DNA from: an uncultured Bacteroidota bacterium
GTDB lineage: Bacteria; Bacteroidota; Bacteroidia; Flavobacteriales; Flavobacteriaceae
Assembly (NCBI GenBank): GCA_902610105.1
Contig: CACLUN010000004.1
Location: 1 to 27,011, forward strand
Length of the DNA: 27,011 bases
Direction: 5' to 3'
Shown here: positions 19,836 to 27,011 of the stretch, in pieces
How the letters are laid out: each line of letters starts with the position of its first letter
Position numbering within the stretch: position 1 is the first letter of the stretch
The notes under the pieces: generated by a model
Databases searched by the model: none
What the model was told of the DNA's origin: nothing
The model's input: only the letters and a program-made list of their open reading frames with translations
Program-made: the position numbers and the translations under genes

Positions 19836-19836
19836 G

Positions 19837-20154
19837 ATGGAACTCAATCTTCCTGAAAAGTTGTATTATAATATCGGTGAAATTTCAAATGCATTTGAGA
19901 TTAAACCATCTCTTTTACGATTTTGGGAAAAAGAATTTGAAATACTCAAACCAAAAAAAAATATAAATGGAACTAGAAAATATAGCTCAGTAGATCTAAA
20001 GAATATTAAATTGATATATGATTTAGTTAGAGTTAAAGGCTACACTCTTGAAGGGGCGAAGAAGCAACTAGAATCAAGAAAAGAAATTTTTGAAGTTGTA
20101 AAAAAACTGGAGAAAGTAAAGTCAAAATTAATTAATATTGAAAAAGAGCTTTAA
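19837..20154 (+). CDS. MerR family transcriptional regulator, DNA-binding domain only
   Basis: A 105-residue protein that is little more than a MerR winged helix: YYNIGEISNAFEIKPSLLRF (helix-turn-helix), then WEKEFEILKP, the wing NGTRKYSSVDL, helices to ESRKE and a Lys/Glu coiled coil at the end that would allow dimerisation. There is no room for an effector-binding domain and there are no cysteines for metal sensing. I chose ATG 19837, one base after the M23 peptidase stop, over an upstream in-frame ATG at 19786 inside that gene, because residues from 19837 match the usual start of this subfamily. Its stop abuts the der stop exactly. Target genes are unknown. Confidence 0.88.
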   Translation: MELNLPEKLYYNIGEISNAFEIKPSLLRFWEKEFEILKPKKNINGTRKYSSVDLKNIKLIYDLVRVKGYTLEGAKKQLESRKEIFEVVKKLEKVKSKLINIEKEL

Positions 20155-21459
20155 CTATTTTTTTCGGCTGTAAATATTTATTGGTGACCCTGTAAACTTA
20201 TATAATTCCCTGATCTTATTTTCCAAAAATCTTTTGTAAGGCTCTTTCATATATTTCGGCAAACTAGATGTAAAAATAAACTGAGGATATGCTGAAGGTA
20301 TTTGACTACAGTACTTAATTTTTACAAATTTTCCCTTGTTTGATGGTGGTGGATATTTCTCTATTATTGGAAGTAAGTCATTATTTAATTGGCTTGTTTT
20401 AATTTTTCTAGATCTATTTTCATACGTCTCAATTGCATAATTTAATGATTTTAATACCCTTTGTTTTTTAAGGCATGAAATGAATATTATATGAACATCA
20501 ACAAAAGGTTTAATTTCATTGCGAATCTTTTGTTCAAATTTATTAGTAGATTCCTTTTTTTTATTTACCAAATCCCATTTATTAACGATTATTACAATCC
20601 CTTTATTTCTTCGGTGAGCAAGCCAAAATATATTTTTTATTTGAGTATCGAAACTTCTAGTTGCATCCATAATCAATAAACATACATCACAATTTTCAAT
20701 TGCTTTAATGGATCTTACAACCGAGTAAAATTCTAAGTTGTCATTAATTTTAGATTTTTTTCTAATACCAGCAGTGTCAATAAGTTTAAAATTTAACCCA
20801 AACTTATTGTAATGAGTATCAATACTATCTCTTGTTGTGCCTGGTTCGTCTTTTACAATATTTCTTTCTTGTCCGATTATTGTGTTAATGAATGATGATT
20901 TTCCTGCATTGGGTCGGCCAACCACCGCAAATGATGGAATGTCATCAACTTGGTCTATATTTTCTTTTTCAAAATCTTTTACCAACTCATCTAAAAGATC
21001 ACCAGTACCACCTCCATTAATTGCAGATATACTAAAAACACTATCAAATCCTAATGAAAAAAATTCAAGAGAATCATTTACCATTGTTGTTTTGTCTACT
21101 TTATTTACAGCAATAATTACTTTTTTATCAGTTTTATGTAATAATTTATTTATTTCTTGATCAAGCGATGTAATTCCATCATTAACATCTACTACAAAAA
21201 TTATCTTATCGCATTCCTCAATAGCTATCATTACTTGATTATCAATTTCTTTTTCGTAACTGTCATCACCGCCCATTACATACCCGCCAGTATCAATTAT
21301 TATAAATGGTTTACCATTCCAATCAGACATTGAGTAGTGTCTATCACGAGTTACTCCACTTTCAGAATCAACTATGGCATCATTTTTCTTAATCAATCTG
21401 TTAAAAAGAGTTGATTTACCAACATTTGGTCTACCTACTATTGCAACAATTTTACTCAT
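20155..21459 (-). CDS. der: Ribosome-associated GTPase Der (EngA)
   Basis: A double GTPase needed for 50S subunit assembly. Two G domains in tandem are visible: the first has GRPNVGKS (9-16), DTGG and NKVD; the second has GRPNAGKS near 184, DTAG and NKWD. A C-terminal KH-like domain includes FVKIKYCSQIPSAYPQFIF. The 434 residues match the family. It lies one base downstream of era on the same strand, so both should be made from one mRNA. It converges on the MerR gene with abutting stop codons. Confidence 0.98.
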   Translation of the reverse strand: MSKIVAIVGRPNVGKSTLFNRLIKKNDAIVDSESGVTRDRHYSMSDWNGKPFIIIDTGGYVMGGDDSYEKEIDNQVMIAIEECDKIIFVVDVNDGITSLDQEINKLLHKTDKKVIIAVNKVDKTTMVNDSLEFFSLGFDSVFSISAINGGGTGDLLDELVKDFEKENIDQVDDIPSFAVVGRPNAGKSSFINTIIGQERNIVKDEPGTTRDSIDTHYNKFGLNFKLIDTAGIRKKSKINDNLEFYSVVRSIKAIENCDVCLLIMDATRSFDTQIKNIFWLAHRRNKGIVIIVNKWDLVNKKKESTNKFEQKIRNEIKPFVDVHIIFISCLKKQRVLKSLNYAIETYENRSRKIKTSQLNNDLLPIIEKYPPPSNKGKFVKIKYCSQIPSAYPQFIFTSSLPKYMKEPYKRFLENKIRELYKFTGSPINIYSRKK

Positions 21460-21460
21460 T

Positions 21461-22336
21461 TTAATTGTAACCTAATTTTTTAAGTTGATTACTGTTTTTT
21501 CTCCAATCTTTATAAACTTTTACATTTAACCCTAAAAAAACCTTCCTCTTAAAAAAATCCTCTAAATCTTTTCTGGATTCAGAGCCTAATTTTTTAATAG
21601 ATTCGCCATTTTTTCCAATTATGATTCCCTTTTGTGAATCTCTCTCAACTATTATCATTGATGATATTCTTAATATCTTGTTTTTAATTTTAAAACTTTC
21701 GGTTATTACATCAGATGCATAAGGTATTTCTTGTGAATAAATATTAAAGATTTTTTCTCTAATTATTTCATTTACAAAAAATCTTTCATTTTTATCAGTC
21801 CAAATATCATCTGGATAATATCTTGGGCCCTCAGGTAACAACTCGATTACTCTATTCTTCAAGTTTTCAATATTAAAGTTTTCTTTAACTGATACAACCC
21901 AAGTTTCAATATTTTCAATTTCATTAGACCAAAACTTACTTTCTTCTTCCAAAATATCTTGATTGACTTTGTCAACCTTGTTTAAAACTATAAGAACAGG
22001 TATTTTAATTTTTTTAATTTTTTCTATTAATTGATTATCTCTTCTGCTTCCTAATCCTAATTCAACAATAAATAATACTATGTCAGCATCTTTAAAGGAA
22101 TCCAATATTTTTTTATTCATGTACTCGTGAATTTTATTTTTTGGAATAGTAAAACCAGGTGTATCAGATATTACAACTTGAAAATTTTTACCATTAATTA
22201 TTGCATGTGCTCGGTGCCTCGTTGTTTGAGCTTTAGGTGTAACAATAGAAAATTTATCCTCCAATAGACTATTAATTATTGATGATTTTCCGGCATTAGG
22301 TAAGCCAATAATATTTACAAAACCTGATTTAAACAC
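21461..22336 (-). CDS. era: GTPase Era
   Basis: A 30S subunit maturation GTPase that binds the 3' end of 16S rRNA. The 291 residues show G1 GLPNAGKS near the N-terminus, the effector-region TPKAQTTRHR, G3 DTPG, G4 NKVD, and a C-terminal KH domain with GIIIGKNGESIKKLG. The start is GTG at 22334-22336. The second residue begins the family's usual FKSGFVNIIG, which supports this start. It is followed by der after a single base. Confidence 0.97.
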   Translation of the reverse strand: MFKSGFVNIIGLPNAGKSSIINSLLEDKFSIVTPKAQTTRHRAHAIINGKNFQVVISDTPGFTIPKNKIHEYMNKKILDSFKDADIVLFIVELGLGSRRDNQLIEKIKKIKIPVLIVLNKVDKVNQDILEEESKFWSNEIENIETWVVSVKENFNIENLKNRVIELLPEGPRYYPDDIWTDKNERFFVNEIIREKIFNIYSQEIPYASDVITESFKIKNKILRISSMIIVERDSQKGIIIGKNGESIKKLGSESRKDLEDFFKRKVFLGLNVKVYKDWRKNSNQLKKLGYN

Positions 22337-22416
22337 GTCACAAATTTAAGTTCTTAAGGGTAATACCCAATAATTTTTGTTATAAAATCAAAATATTGTA
22401 CATTCGCTCTCCATTT

Positions 22417-22489
<73 letters not shown>

Positions 22490-22491
22490 CT

Positions 22492-22520
22492 AAAAAAACC
22501 CCCTTAATTGGGGGTTTTTT
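22492..22520 (+). terminator. Intrinsic terminator of the initiator tRNA
   Basis: A CCCCC (22499-22503), loop TTAATT, GGGGG (22510-22514), T6 structure directly after the tRNA. The A-run before the stem pairs with the T-run, so it could also work for transcription from the other strand. Confidence 0.93.
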
Positions 22521-22522
22521 AT

Positions 22523-22530
22523 TAGTTTTG
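22523..22530 (+). promoter_or_regulatory. Candidate -7 box upstream of aconitase
   Basis: TAGTTTTG fits TAnnTTTG and lies 20 bases before the inferred acnA ATG at 22551, just past the tRNA terminator, where a new promoter is expected. The nearest upstream TTG (22508-22510) is closer than usual for a -33 element, so support is modest. Confidence 0.35.
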
Positions 22531-22550
22531 CAATTGATATAGATAGATTT

Positions 22551-24811
22551 ATGATTTTTGATTTAGAGATGATAAAAAAGGTTTACTGTTCTATCAAACA
22601 AAAGTTGATAGTGCAAGGAAAATCTGTAACCATCCTCTTACACTTTCAGAAAAAATTCTTTATTCGCATCTGTGGGATGGAAATCCAAAAAAACCTTTTT
22701 TAAGAGGAAAAGATTATGTTGATTTTGCACCAGATAGGATTGCATGTCAAGATGCTACAGCTCAAATGGCTTTGTTACAATTTATGCAGGCTGGTAAGAA
22801 TAAGGTTGCAGTTCCAACTACTGTTCATTGTGATCATTTAATTCAAGCTAGAATTGGAGCAGATGAAGATTTACAAAATGCGATAAACAATAGTAATGAA
22901 GTCTTTAATTTTTTAGAGTCTGTTTCAAATAAGTATGGAATTGGATTTTGGAAACCCGGTGCTGGAATTATACATCAAGTAGTTTTAGAAAATTATGCTT
23001 TTCCAGGTGGTATGATGATTGGCACTGATTCTCATACTGTTAATGCTGGAGGCTTAGGAATGGTTGCAATTGGTGTTGGAGGAGCTGATGCTGTTGATGT
23101 AATGGCAGGTATGGCATGGGAACTTAAATTTCCAAAACTTATTGGAGTTAAACTTACAGGTAAACTTTCTGGATGGACTGCACCAAAAGATGTAATATTA
23201 AAAGTTGCCGGAATCCTCACGGTTAAGGGAGGAACAGGCGCTATTATTGAATATTTTGGACCTGGTGCTGAAGAGCTTTCATGCACTGGTAAAGGTACAA
23301 TTTGTAACATGGGTGCTGAGGTTGGGGCAACTACATCGACATTTGGTTATGATGAATCAATGGAAAAATATCTTAGGGTTACAGGTAGAGATTTAGTGGC
23401 AGATGAAGCCAATAGGATTAAAGAATATCTAACTGGAGACCCAGAAGTATATGAAAATCCTGAGAAATATTTTGATGAATTAATTGAAATAAATCTTTCT
23501 GAACTCGAACCTCATATCAATGGTCCATTTTCGCCGGATATTGCAACACCTGTTAGTAAAATGGCGCATACACTTGTTGAAAATGACTGGCCAAGAAAAA
23601 TTGAATGGGGTTTAATCGGTTCATGTACAAACTCATCATATGAAGATTTATCTAGGGCATCATCTATTGCCAATCAAGCACTGGAAAAAAATCTATCTAC
23701 AAAAGCAGATTTTGGTATAAATCCTGGTTCTGAACAAGTTAGGTATACAGCAGAGAGAGATGGGCTTTTAAATATTTTTGAAAAACTGGATGCTAAAATA
23801 TTTACTAATGCATGTGGTCCGTGCATTGGACAATGGGCAAGAAAAGATGCAGATAAACAAGAAAAAAACTCAATAATTCACTCATTCAACAGAAATTTTG
23901 CCAAAAGAGCTGATGGTAATCCTAATACACATGCTTTTGTTGCATCACCTGAAATGGTTGCTGCAATTGCAATATCTGGAGACTTAGCTTTTAATCCAAT
24001 GAAAGACAAGCTTCTTAACAATGAGGGTATTGAAGTAAGTCTGGAGGAACCAAAAGGCTGGGAATTACCCCCAAATGGATTCGATGTTGAAGATAATGGG
24101 TATATAGATCCTGTTGAAGATGGTTCAAATATTGAGGTTGTTATTAATCCTGAGTCCAAGAGACTTGAAAGGCTTGAAGCCTTTAAGCCATGGGATGGAA
24201 AAAATATCATGGGTGCTAAACTATTGATTAAAGCATTTGGAAAATGTACTACAGATCATATTTCTATGGCAGGGCCATGGTTGAGGTTCAGAGGTCATCT
24301 AGATAATATTTCCAATAACTGTTTAATTGGGGCTGTTAATGCCTTTAACAAAAAAACAAATTTTGTAAAAAATCAACTAACAGGTGAATATGGTGGTGTA
24401 CCTGATGTTCAAAGAAATTATAAAGAGAATAATATTGCTACTGTTGTTATTGGAGATCACAACTATGGTGAAGGTTCATCAAGAGAACATGCTGCGATGG
24501 AACCAAGGCACTTAGGTGTTAAAGTAGTTTTGGTTAAATCCTTTGCAAGAATTCATGAAACTAACTTAAAAAAACAAGGTATGCTAGGTATTACCTTTGA
24601 CAATGAGAATGATTATAATTTAATTCAAGAGGATGATACCTTTAATCTAATTGATTTAGAGAAATTTTCACCTAGTAAACAATTAACAATAGAGATAATT
24701 CATTCAGATGGATCAAGTGATAGTATAAAAGCAAACCATACTTATAATTCTCAACAAATTGAATGGTATAGGGAAGGTTCAGCACTTAATCTAATAAAAA
24801 AAGGGGTATAA
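22551..24811 (+). CDS. acnA: Aconitate hydratase, frame broken by a one-base loss near codon 18
   Basis: Aconitase of the TCA cycle (citrate to isocitrate through a 4Fe-4S cluster). The uninterrupted frame runs from ATG 22766 and gives 681 residues, but homology clearly begins earlier. ATG 22551 encodes [18 protein letters not shown]. The frame must then drop back one base at about 22602-22604 to continue [20 protein letters not shown], and 54 codons later it joins Met at 22766. Rejoined, the protein is 753 residues, the normal length. Counting from 22766, the Fe-S ligands are C287, C350 and C353; the TVHCDH active-site motif and the [13 protein letters not shown] serine loop are intact. The lost 72 residues include the CQDATAQ motif that contributes a substrate-binding glutamine, so a protein made only from 22766 would be impaired. 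The body shows no other decay. The cause is either a read/assembly error or a recent mutation. Confidence 0.93.
22596..22606 (+). other. Frameshift site in acnA
   Basis: In AAACAAAAGTT, adding one A to the four-A run would restore a single open frame of 753 codons. As written, the frame from ATG 22551 ends at TAA 22701-22703 after 50 codons, and the aconitase frame has a TGA at 22559-22561 upstream. There is no ATG, GTG or TTG in the aconitase frame between this site and 22766. Confidence 0.85.
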
Positions 24812-24821
24812 AACCCCTTTT
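24799..24821. terminator. Bidirectional terminator between acnA and the NTF2-like lipoprotein gene
   Basis: AAAAGGGG (24799-24806), a seven-base loop, then CCCCTTTT (24814-24821). The stop codon of acnA (24809-24811) lies in the loop. Read from the other strand, the stem is followed by a seven-T run (the A-run at 24796-24802), so it can end transcription from both sides. Confidence 0.8.
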
Positions 24822-24841
24822 AAAAATTATTTAAGTGAAAT

Positions 24842-25366
24842 TTATTCCGAACTTACCATAGCCATTTCAGCATTTAAATTTGTTGGATCATAATGATGCC
24901 ATTCTTGAACAATTTTACCTTCTTCCCATTGAAATCCGATGAATACAGGCACAACAACCTCGTTTCCAGAAATCTTACTTTTTCCGCTCCAAGTAAACCA
25001 TGTTTGAGAGTTTGATGATGATTCATATCCATTTGTAGCAGGATAATCAATTGTCTGAACCCAAACTCCGAGATCTTCGCCACCCTCTTCTCCGAATGAC
25101 ATTTTGATATTTTCAAATACCTCATGCTGAGCGGTAATTGCAGCTGATATATCTTCAACTCCAGCTGCCTCAGTGCTATTTATGTAGATCTTTAAATCTG
25201 GTGACCATAAAGATTGTAAAGCTTCAACATCATTATTTAGATAGTTTTGATAGTGTGTCCTAATTGCATTAGACTTTTCATCATCAAAAGTAACTTGAAC
25301 ACCAAGTGGTGCAGTATCACAACCTATAAATAAGGCTGTTATAAATATTAGTATTATTTTTTTCAT
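24842..25366 (-). CDS. NTF2-like (SnoaL-type) lipoprotein
   Basis: A 174-residue lipoprotein: the signal ends in ALFIGC with Cys16. The mature part has the look of the NTF2/SnoaL cone fold: an opening helix (AIRTHYQNYLNNDVEALQSL), then LWSPDLKIYINS, a second helix, and curved strands ending GFQWEEGKIVQEWHHYD. Members of this fold serve as ligand-binding or small enzyme domains; no catalytic residues can be assigned here. It lies 11 bp downstream of a second lipoprotein gene of the same kind and converges on acnA across a bidirectional terminator. Function is unknown. Confidence 0.78.
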   Translation of the reverse strand: MKKIILIFITALFIGCDTAPLGVQVTFDDEKSNAIRTHYQNYLNNDVEALQSLWSPDLKIYINSTEAAGVEDISAAITAQHEVFENIKMSFGEEGGEDLGVWVQTIDYPATNGYESSSNSQTWFTWSGKSKISGNEVVVPVFIGFQWEEGKIVQEWHHYDPTNLNAEMAMVSSE

Positions 25367-25377
25367 AATTTTTAGTA

Positions 25378-25926
25378 TTAATTGTTATTAACAAAATTTT
25401 CTATTTGAACAGCCATTCCATTGACATCCATCCAATCTGAGAATGTAGCAATCTTATTATCGTCATTAAAATTGACTACTCCATACCATTTATTGTAAAC
25501 GGTTGCACCTGTCTCAGTATGAGTTGACTTCCAGGTTCCATAAGCCCTCATTACATTAGGTTCAGTATTGGTTTCACCCTCAGAGTATAATGATCCTGAC
25601 CAATATGCATAATCGGAACCGATCAAACCATCACCAGGATTAAAAGTGATCTCATCAAAATTATCAAAATAATATAGTCCAGCAGCTTTAAAATCTTCGT
25701 AGCCTAATAGTTCACCTCCATTGTATTGAGGTGGACTCCATTGAACAGAATCAGCAACAACACTCATCAATTCATCTATATCTTCGTTATAAAATCCTTT
25801 TGTAAAAGTCTCAAAAGCTTCAATTTGTTGTTCAAACTTTGCAACATCGCTATCAGAAACGGCGGGCGCAGGTGCTTGACATGCAATAATTAGGGTAAGA
25901 ACAAATAAAATAAATACATTTTTCAT
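25378..25926 (-). CDS. Second NTF2-like lipoprotein, probable paralogue of its neighbour
   Basis: A 182-residue lipoprotein with signal MKNVFILFVLTLIIAC (Cys16), followed by an Ala/Pro-rich tether (QAPAPAV). The helix EAFETFTKGFYNEDIDELMS, then SVVADSVQWSPPQ and a closing strand pair YGVVNFNDDNKIATFSDWMD match the NTF2/SnoaL plan. The mature protein is strongly acidic, unlike the Lys-rich neighbours. A 360-base count (25441-25800) gives 36% G+C, higher than the porin gene (25% in a 180-base sample) but not unlike acnA. It sits 81 bp downstream of gldN and 11 bp upstream of the next lipoprotein gene. Function is unknown. Confidence 0.78.
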   Translation of the reverse strand: MKNVFILFVLTLIIACQAPAPAVSDSDVAKFEQQIEAFETFTKGFYNEDIDELMSVVADSVQWSPPQYNGGELLGYEDFKAAGLYYFDNFDEITFNPGDGLIGSDYAYWSGSLYSEGETNTEPNVMRAYGTWKSTHTETGATVYNKWYGVVNFNDDNKIATFSDWMDVNGMAVQIENFVNNN

Positions 25927-26007
25927 AGTTAATTTTTATTAAGTAATTAAATTAAGAAAAATTCTTGATGAAAATGCTGACAATAAATATAATTTGAAAA
26001 TTTGGAT

Positions 26008-26868
26008 TTAATATCCCCACATATCAACATCAAAGTCTAAAATTTCTTTTTTTATTCTTTCAGACTCCATGATTAATCTCAATTGGTATTGTCTATTAGA
26101 CTCACCGCTTCTTTGTATAATATAGTCTCTAATAGTCCTGTCACCATAAACATTGTCATATTTATATATATAAGAACTGAATCTTCTGTTAACAAGAAGA
26201 TCATCAAAAGAAATTCTATTATTATTGTTTTTGTCATTAAAAACTGAGTTGTTGCTGAGAATATCTCTAATTGATGGATACCATATCCAAAAATAGCCCT
26301 GCTCTTTACCAGATTCTTTTAAATTTCTTCCAAACGGTTGAATACCTAAAAGTCTATATTTCATTTCTGAGTGTTTTTTATCAAAAAACCAAACACCCTT
26401 AATTTTATAACCGCTTATGTCGGAGGAACTTGCGTATGTCTGAGGTCTAGAATCACCAGGAGTGAATTTACTTCCGTAAAAATCTTTGATTTTATCAACT
26501 CCAGTAATTTTGTTAGCTTCAAGAAAATTATCATTTCTTACGTCAAATACTTCATTTATATTGCCATTTTCTACATTTTCTCTAATAATTTTCCAAAGAG
26601 ATTTTCTTGTTAAAGTATACTGATCATCATTCACGGGAAATAATAATTGAAAGTTAAGTTTTTCATTGAGATCAATAAATTCGTAAACGACCTTTGACCA
26701 AAGGATATCACTATCTTCTAGTTCTGGATAATCGATTGACTCTTTATCAGAACTCACTGTTGCACTGGCAATATCTGAAGGCTTTTTTGCATTGAGTAAA
26801 TTAGCCTGGGTGAATGAATAATTAACAGCAAGCATAATAACCAGTATGGACAAAAATATTTTTTTCAT
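26008..26868 (-). CDS. gldN: Gliding motility / type IX secretion protein GldN
   Basis: A periplasmic component of the type IX secretion system that forms a ring with GldK under the outer membrane. The 286 residues start with a signal peptide (MKKIFLSILVIMLAVNYSFTQA). The mature part carries the family pattern: SDILWSKVVYEFIDLNEKLNF, QLLFPVN, LWKIIRENVENG, KIKGVWFFDKKHSEMKYRLLGIQP, YFWIWYPSIRDIL and the closing NRRFSSYIYKYDNVYGDRTIRDYI. I chose ATG 26868 over the upstream TTG at 26877 because it begins a standard signal peptide and leaves a one-base gap after the gldM stop. It is co-transcribed with gldM. Confidence 0.96.
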   Translation of the reverse strand: MKKIFLSILVIMLAVNYSFTQANLLNAKKPSDIASATVSSDKESIDYPELEDSDILWSKVVYEFIDLNEKLNFQLLFPVNDDQYTLTRKSLWKIIRENVENGNINEVFDVRNDNFLEANKITGVDKIKDFYGSKFTPGDSRPQTYASSSDISGYKIKGVWFFDKKHSEMKYRLLGIQPFGRNLKESGKEQGYFWIWYPSIRDILSNNSVFNDKNNNNRISFDDLLVNRRFSSYIYKYDNVYGDRTIRDYIIQRSGESNRQYQLRLIMESERIKKEILDFDVDMWGY

Positions 26869-26869
26869 T

Positions 26870-27011
26870 TTATTCAATTGTTACTACAAATGGTTCAACA
26901 TTAGTTGGTGATTTTAAATCACCATCAATTTTAACAGCCTTTAATACTGTAACAGTTACACTTGATCCTCTATTTGCTCCATTAATATCTCTTACTGCTT
27001 CACTACTATTT
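26870..27011 (-). CDS. gldM: Gliding motility / type IX secretion protein GldM, C-terminal end only
   Basis: The last 46 codons of a gene that enters from beyond the window on the minus strand. They read ...AVRDINGANRGSSVTVTV... and end in VEPFVVTIE, with stop TAA at 26870-26872. The beta-rich C-terminus and position one base before gldN fit GldM, the T9SS motor-complex protein that spans the inner membrane and reaches into the periplasm. The identification rests mostly on gene order (gldL-gldM-gldN is conserved), since this fragment is short. Confidence 0.85.
   Translation of the reverse strand, partial: NSSEAVRDINGANRGSSVTVTVLKAVKIDGDLKSPTNVEPFVVTIE

Noticed and set aside
19786..19836. ATG 19786 as start of the MerR gene
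   Set aside because: This is inside the M23 peptidase gene in another frame, and the 17 extra residues do not match the family start; ATG 19837 follows the peptidase stop directly.
22551..22703. Separate 50-residue gene upstream of aconitase
   Set aside because: Its first 18 residues are the aconitase N-terminus and the rest is out-of-frame aconitase sequence, so it is a product of the frameshift and not a gene.
26869..26877. TTG start for GldN three codons upstream of the ATG
   Set aside because: It would overlap the gldM stop and adds nothing to the signal peptide; ATG 26868 is the better choice.

Overview
The window is a gene-dense, AT-rich (about 30% G+C by eye) piece of a Bacteroidota chromosome, most likely a marine-type member of the Flavobacteriia. 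The grounds are: a gldM-gldN pair (type IX secretion/gliding), a flavobacterial-style putative porin, a DUF5117/DUF4953-type zinc metalloprotease, a LysS with the C-terminal extension usual in this phylum, many short lipoprotein signals, few recognisable Shine-Dalgarno sites and occasional TAnnTTTG promoter-like boxes. Almost everything is core chromosome. I see no transposase, phage gene, CRISPR array or integration site.

Layout. 1-4948 (+): glutamate synthase gltB (5' end outside the window) and gltD, overlapping by one base, making glutamate from glutamine and 2-oxoglutarate. 4937-6844 (-): outer-membrane beta-barrel protein. 6899-9834 (+): rnhB, then a large lipoprotein of unknown function with propeller-like repeats. 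9827-10516 (-): lipB. 10587-14776 (+): lysS and a secreted zinc metalloprotease. 14773-15579 (-): glucosaminidase/LysM lipoprotein. 15653-16174 (+): DUF4136 lipoprotein. 16166-18775 (-): alaS. 18858-20154 (+): membrane-anchored M23 peptidase and a one-domain MerR regulator. 20155-22336 (-): the GTPase pair era-der (ribosome assembly). 22417-22489 (+): initiator tRNA with a clear intrinsic terminator. 22551-24811 (+): aconitase, whose frame is broken near codon 18. 24842-25926 (-): two small NTF2-like lipoproteins. 26008-27011 (-): gldN and the 3' end of gldM.

The themes are translation (lysS, alaS, initiator tRNA, era, der), central carbon/nitrogen metabolism (gltBD, acnA, and lipB for lipoylation of 2-oxoacid dehydrogenases) and the cell envelope (porin, peptidoglycan hydrolases, lipoproteins, T9SS). 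Strand switching is frequent, and five convergent gene pairs have overlapping or abutting stop codons, which points to a compact genome.

I found no clear new multi-gene system. The items most worth checking are the one-base frameshift in acnA, the propeller lipoprotein behind rnhB, the NTF2-like lipoprotein pair behind gldMN, and the run of overlapping convergent stop codons.
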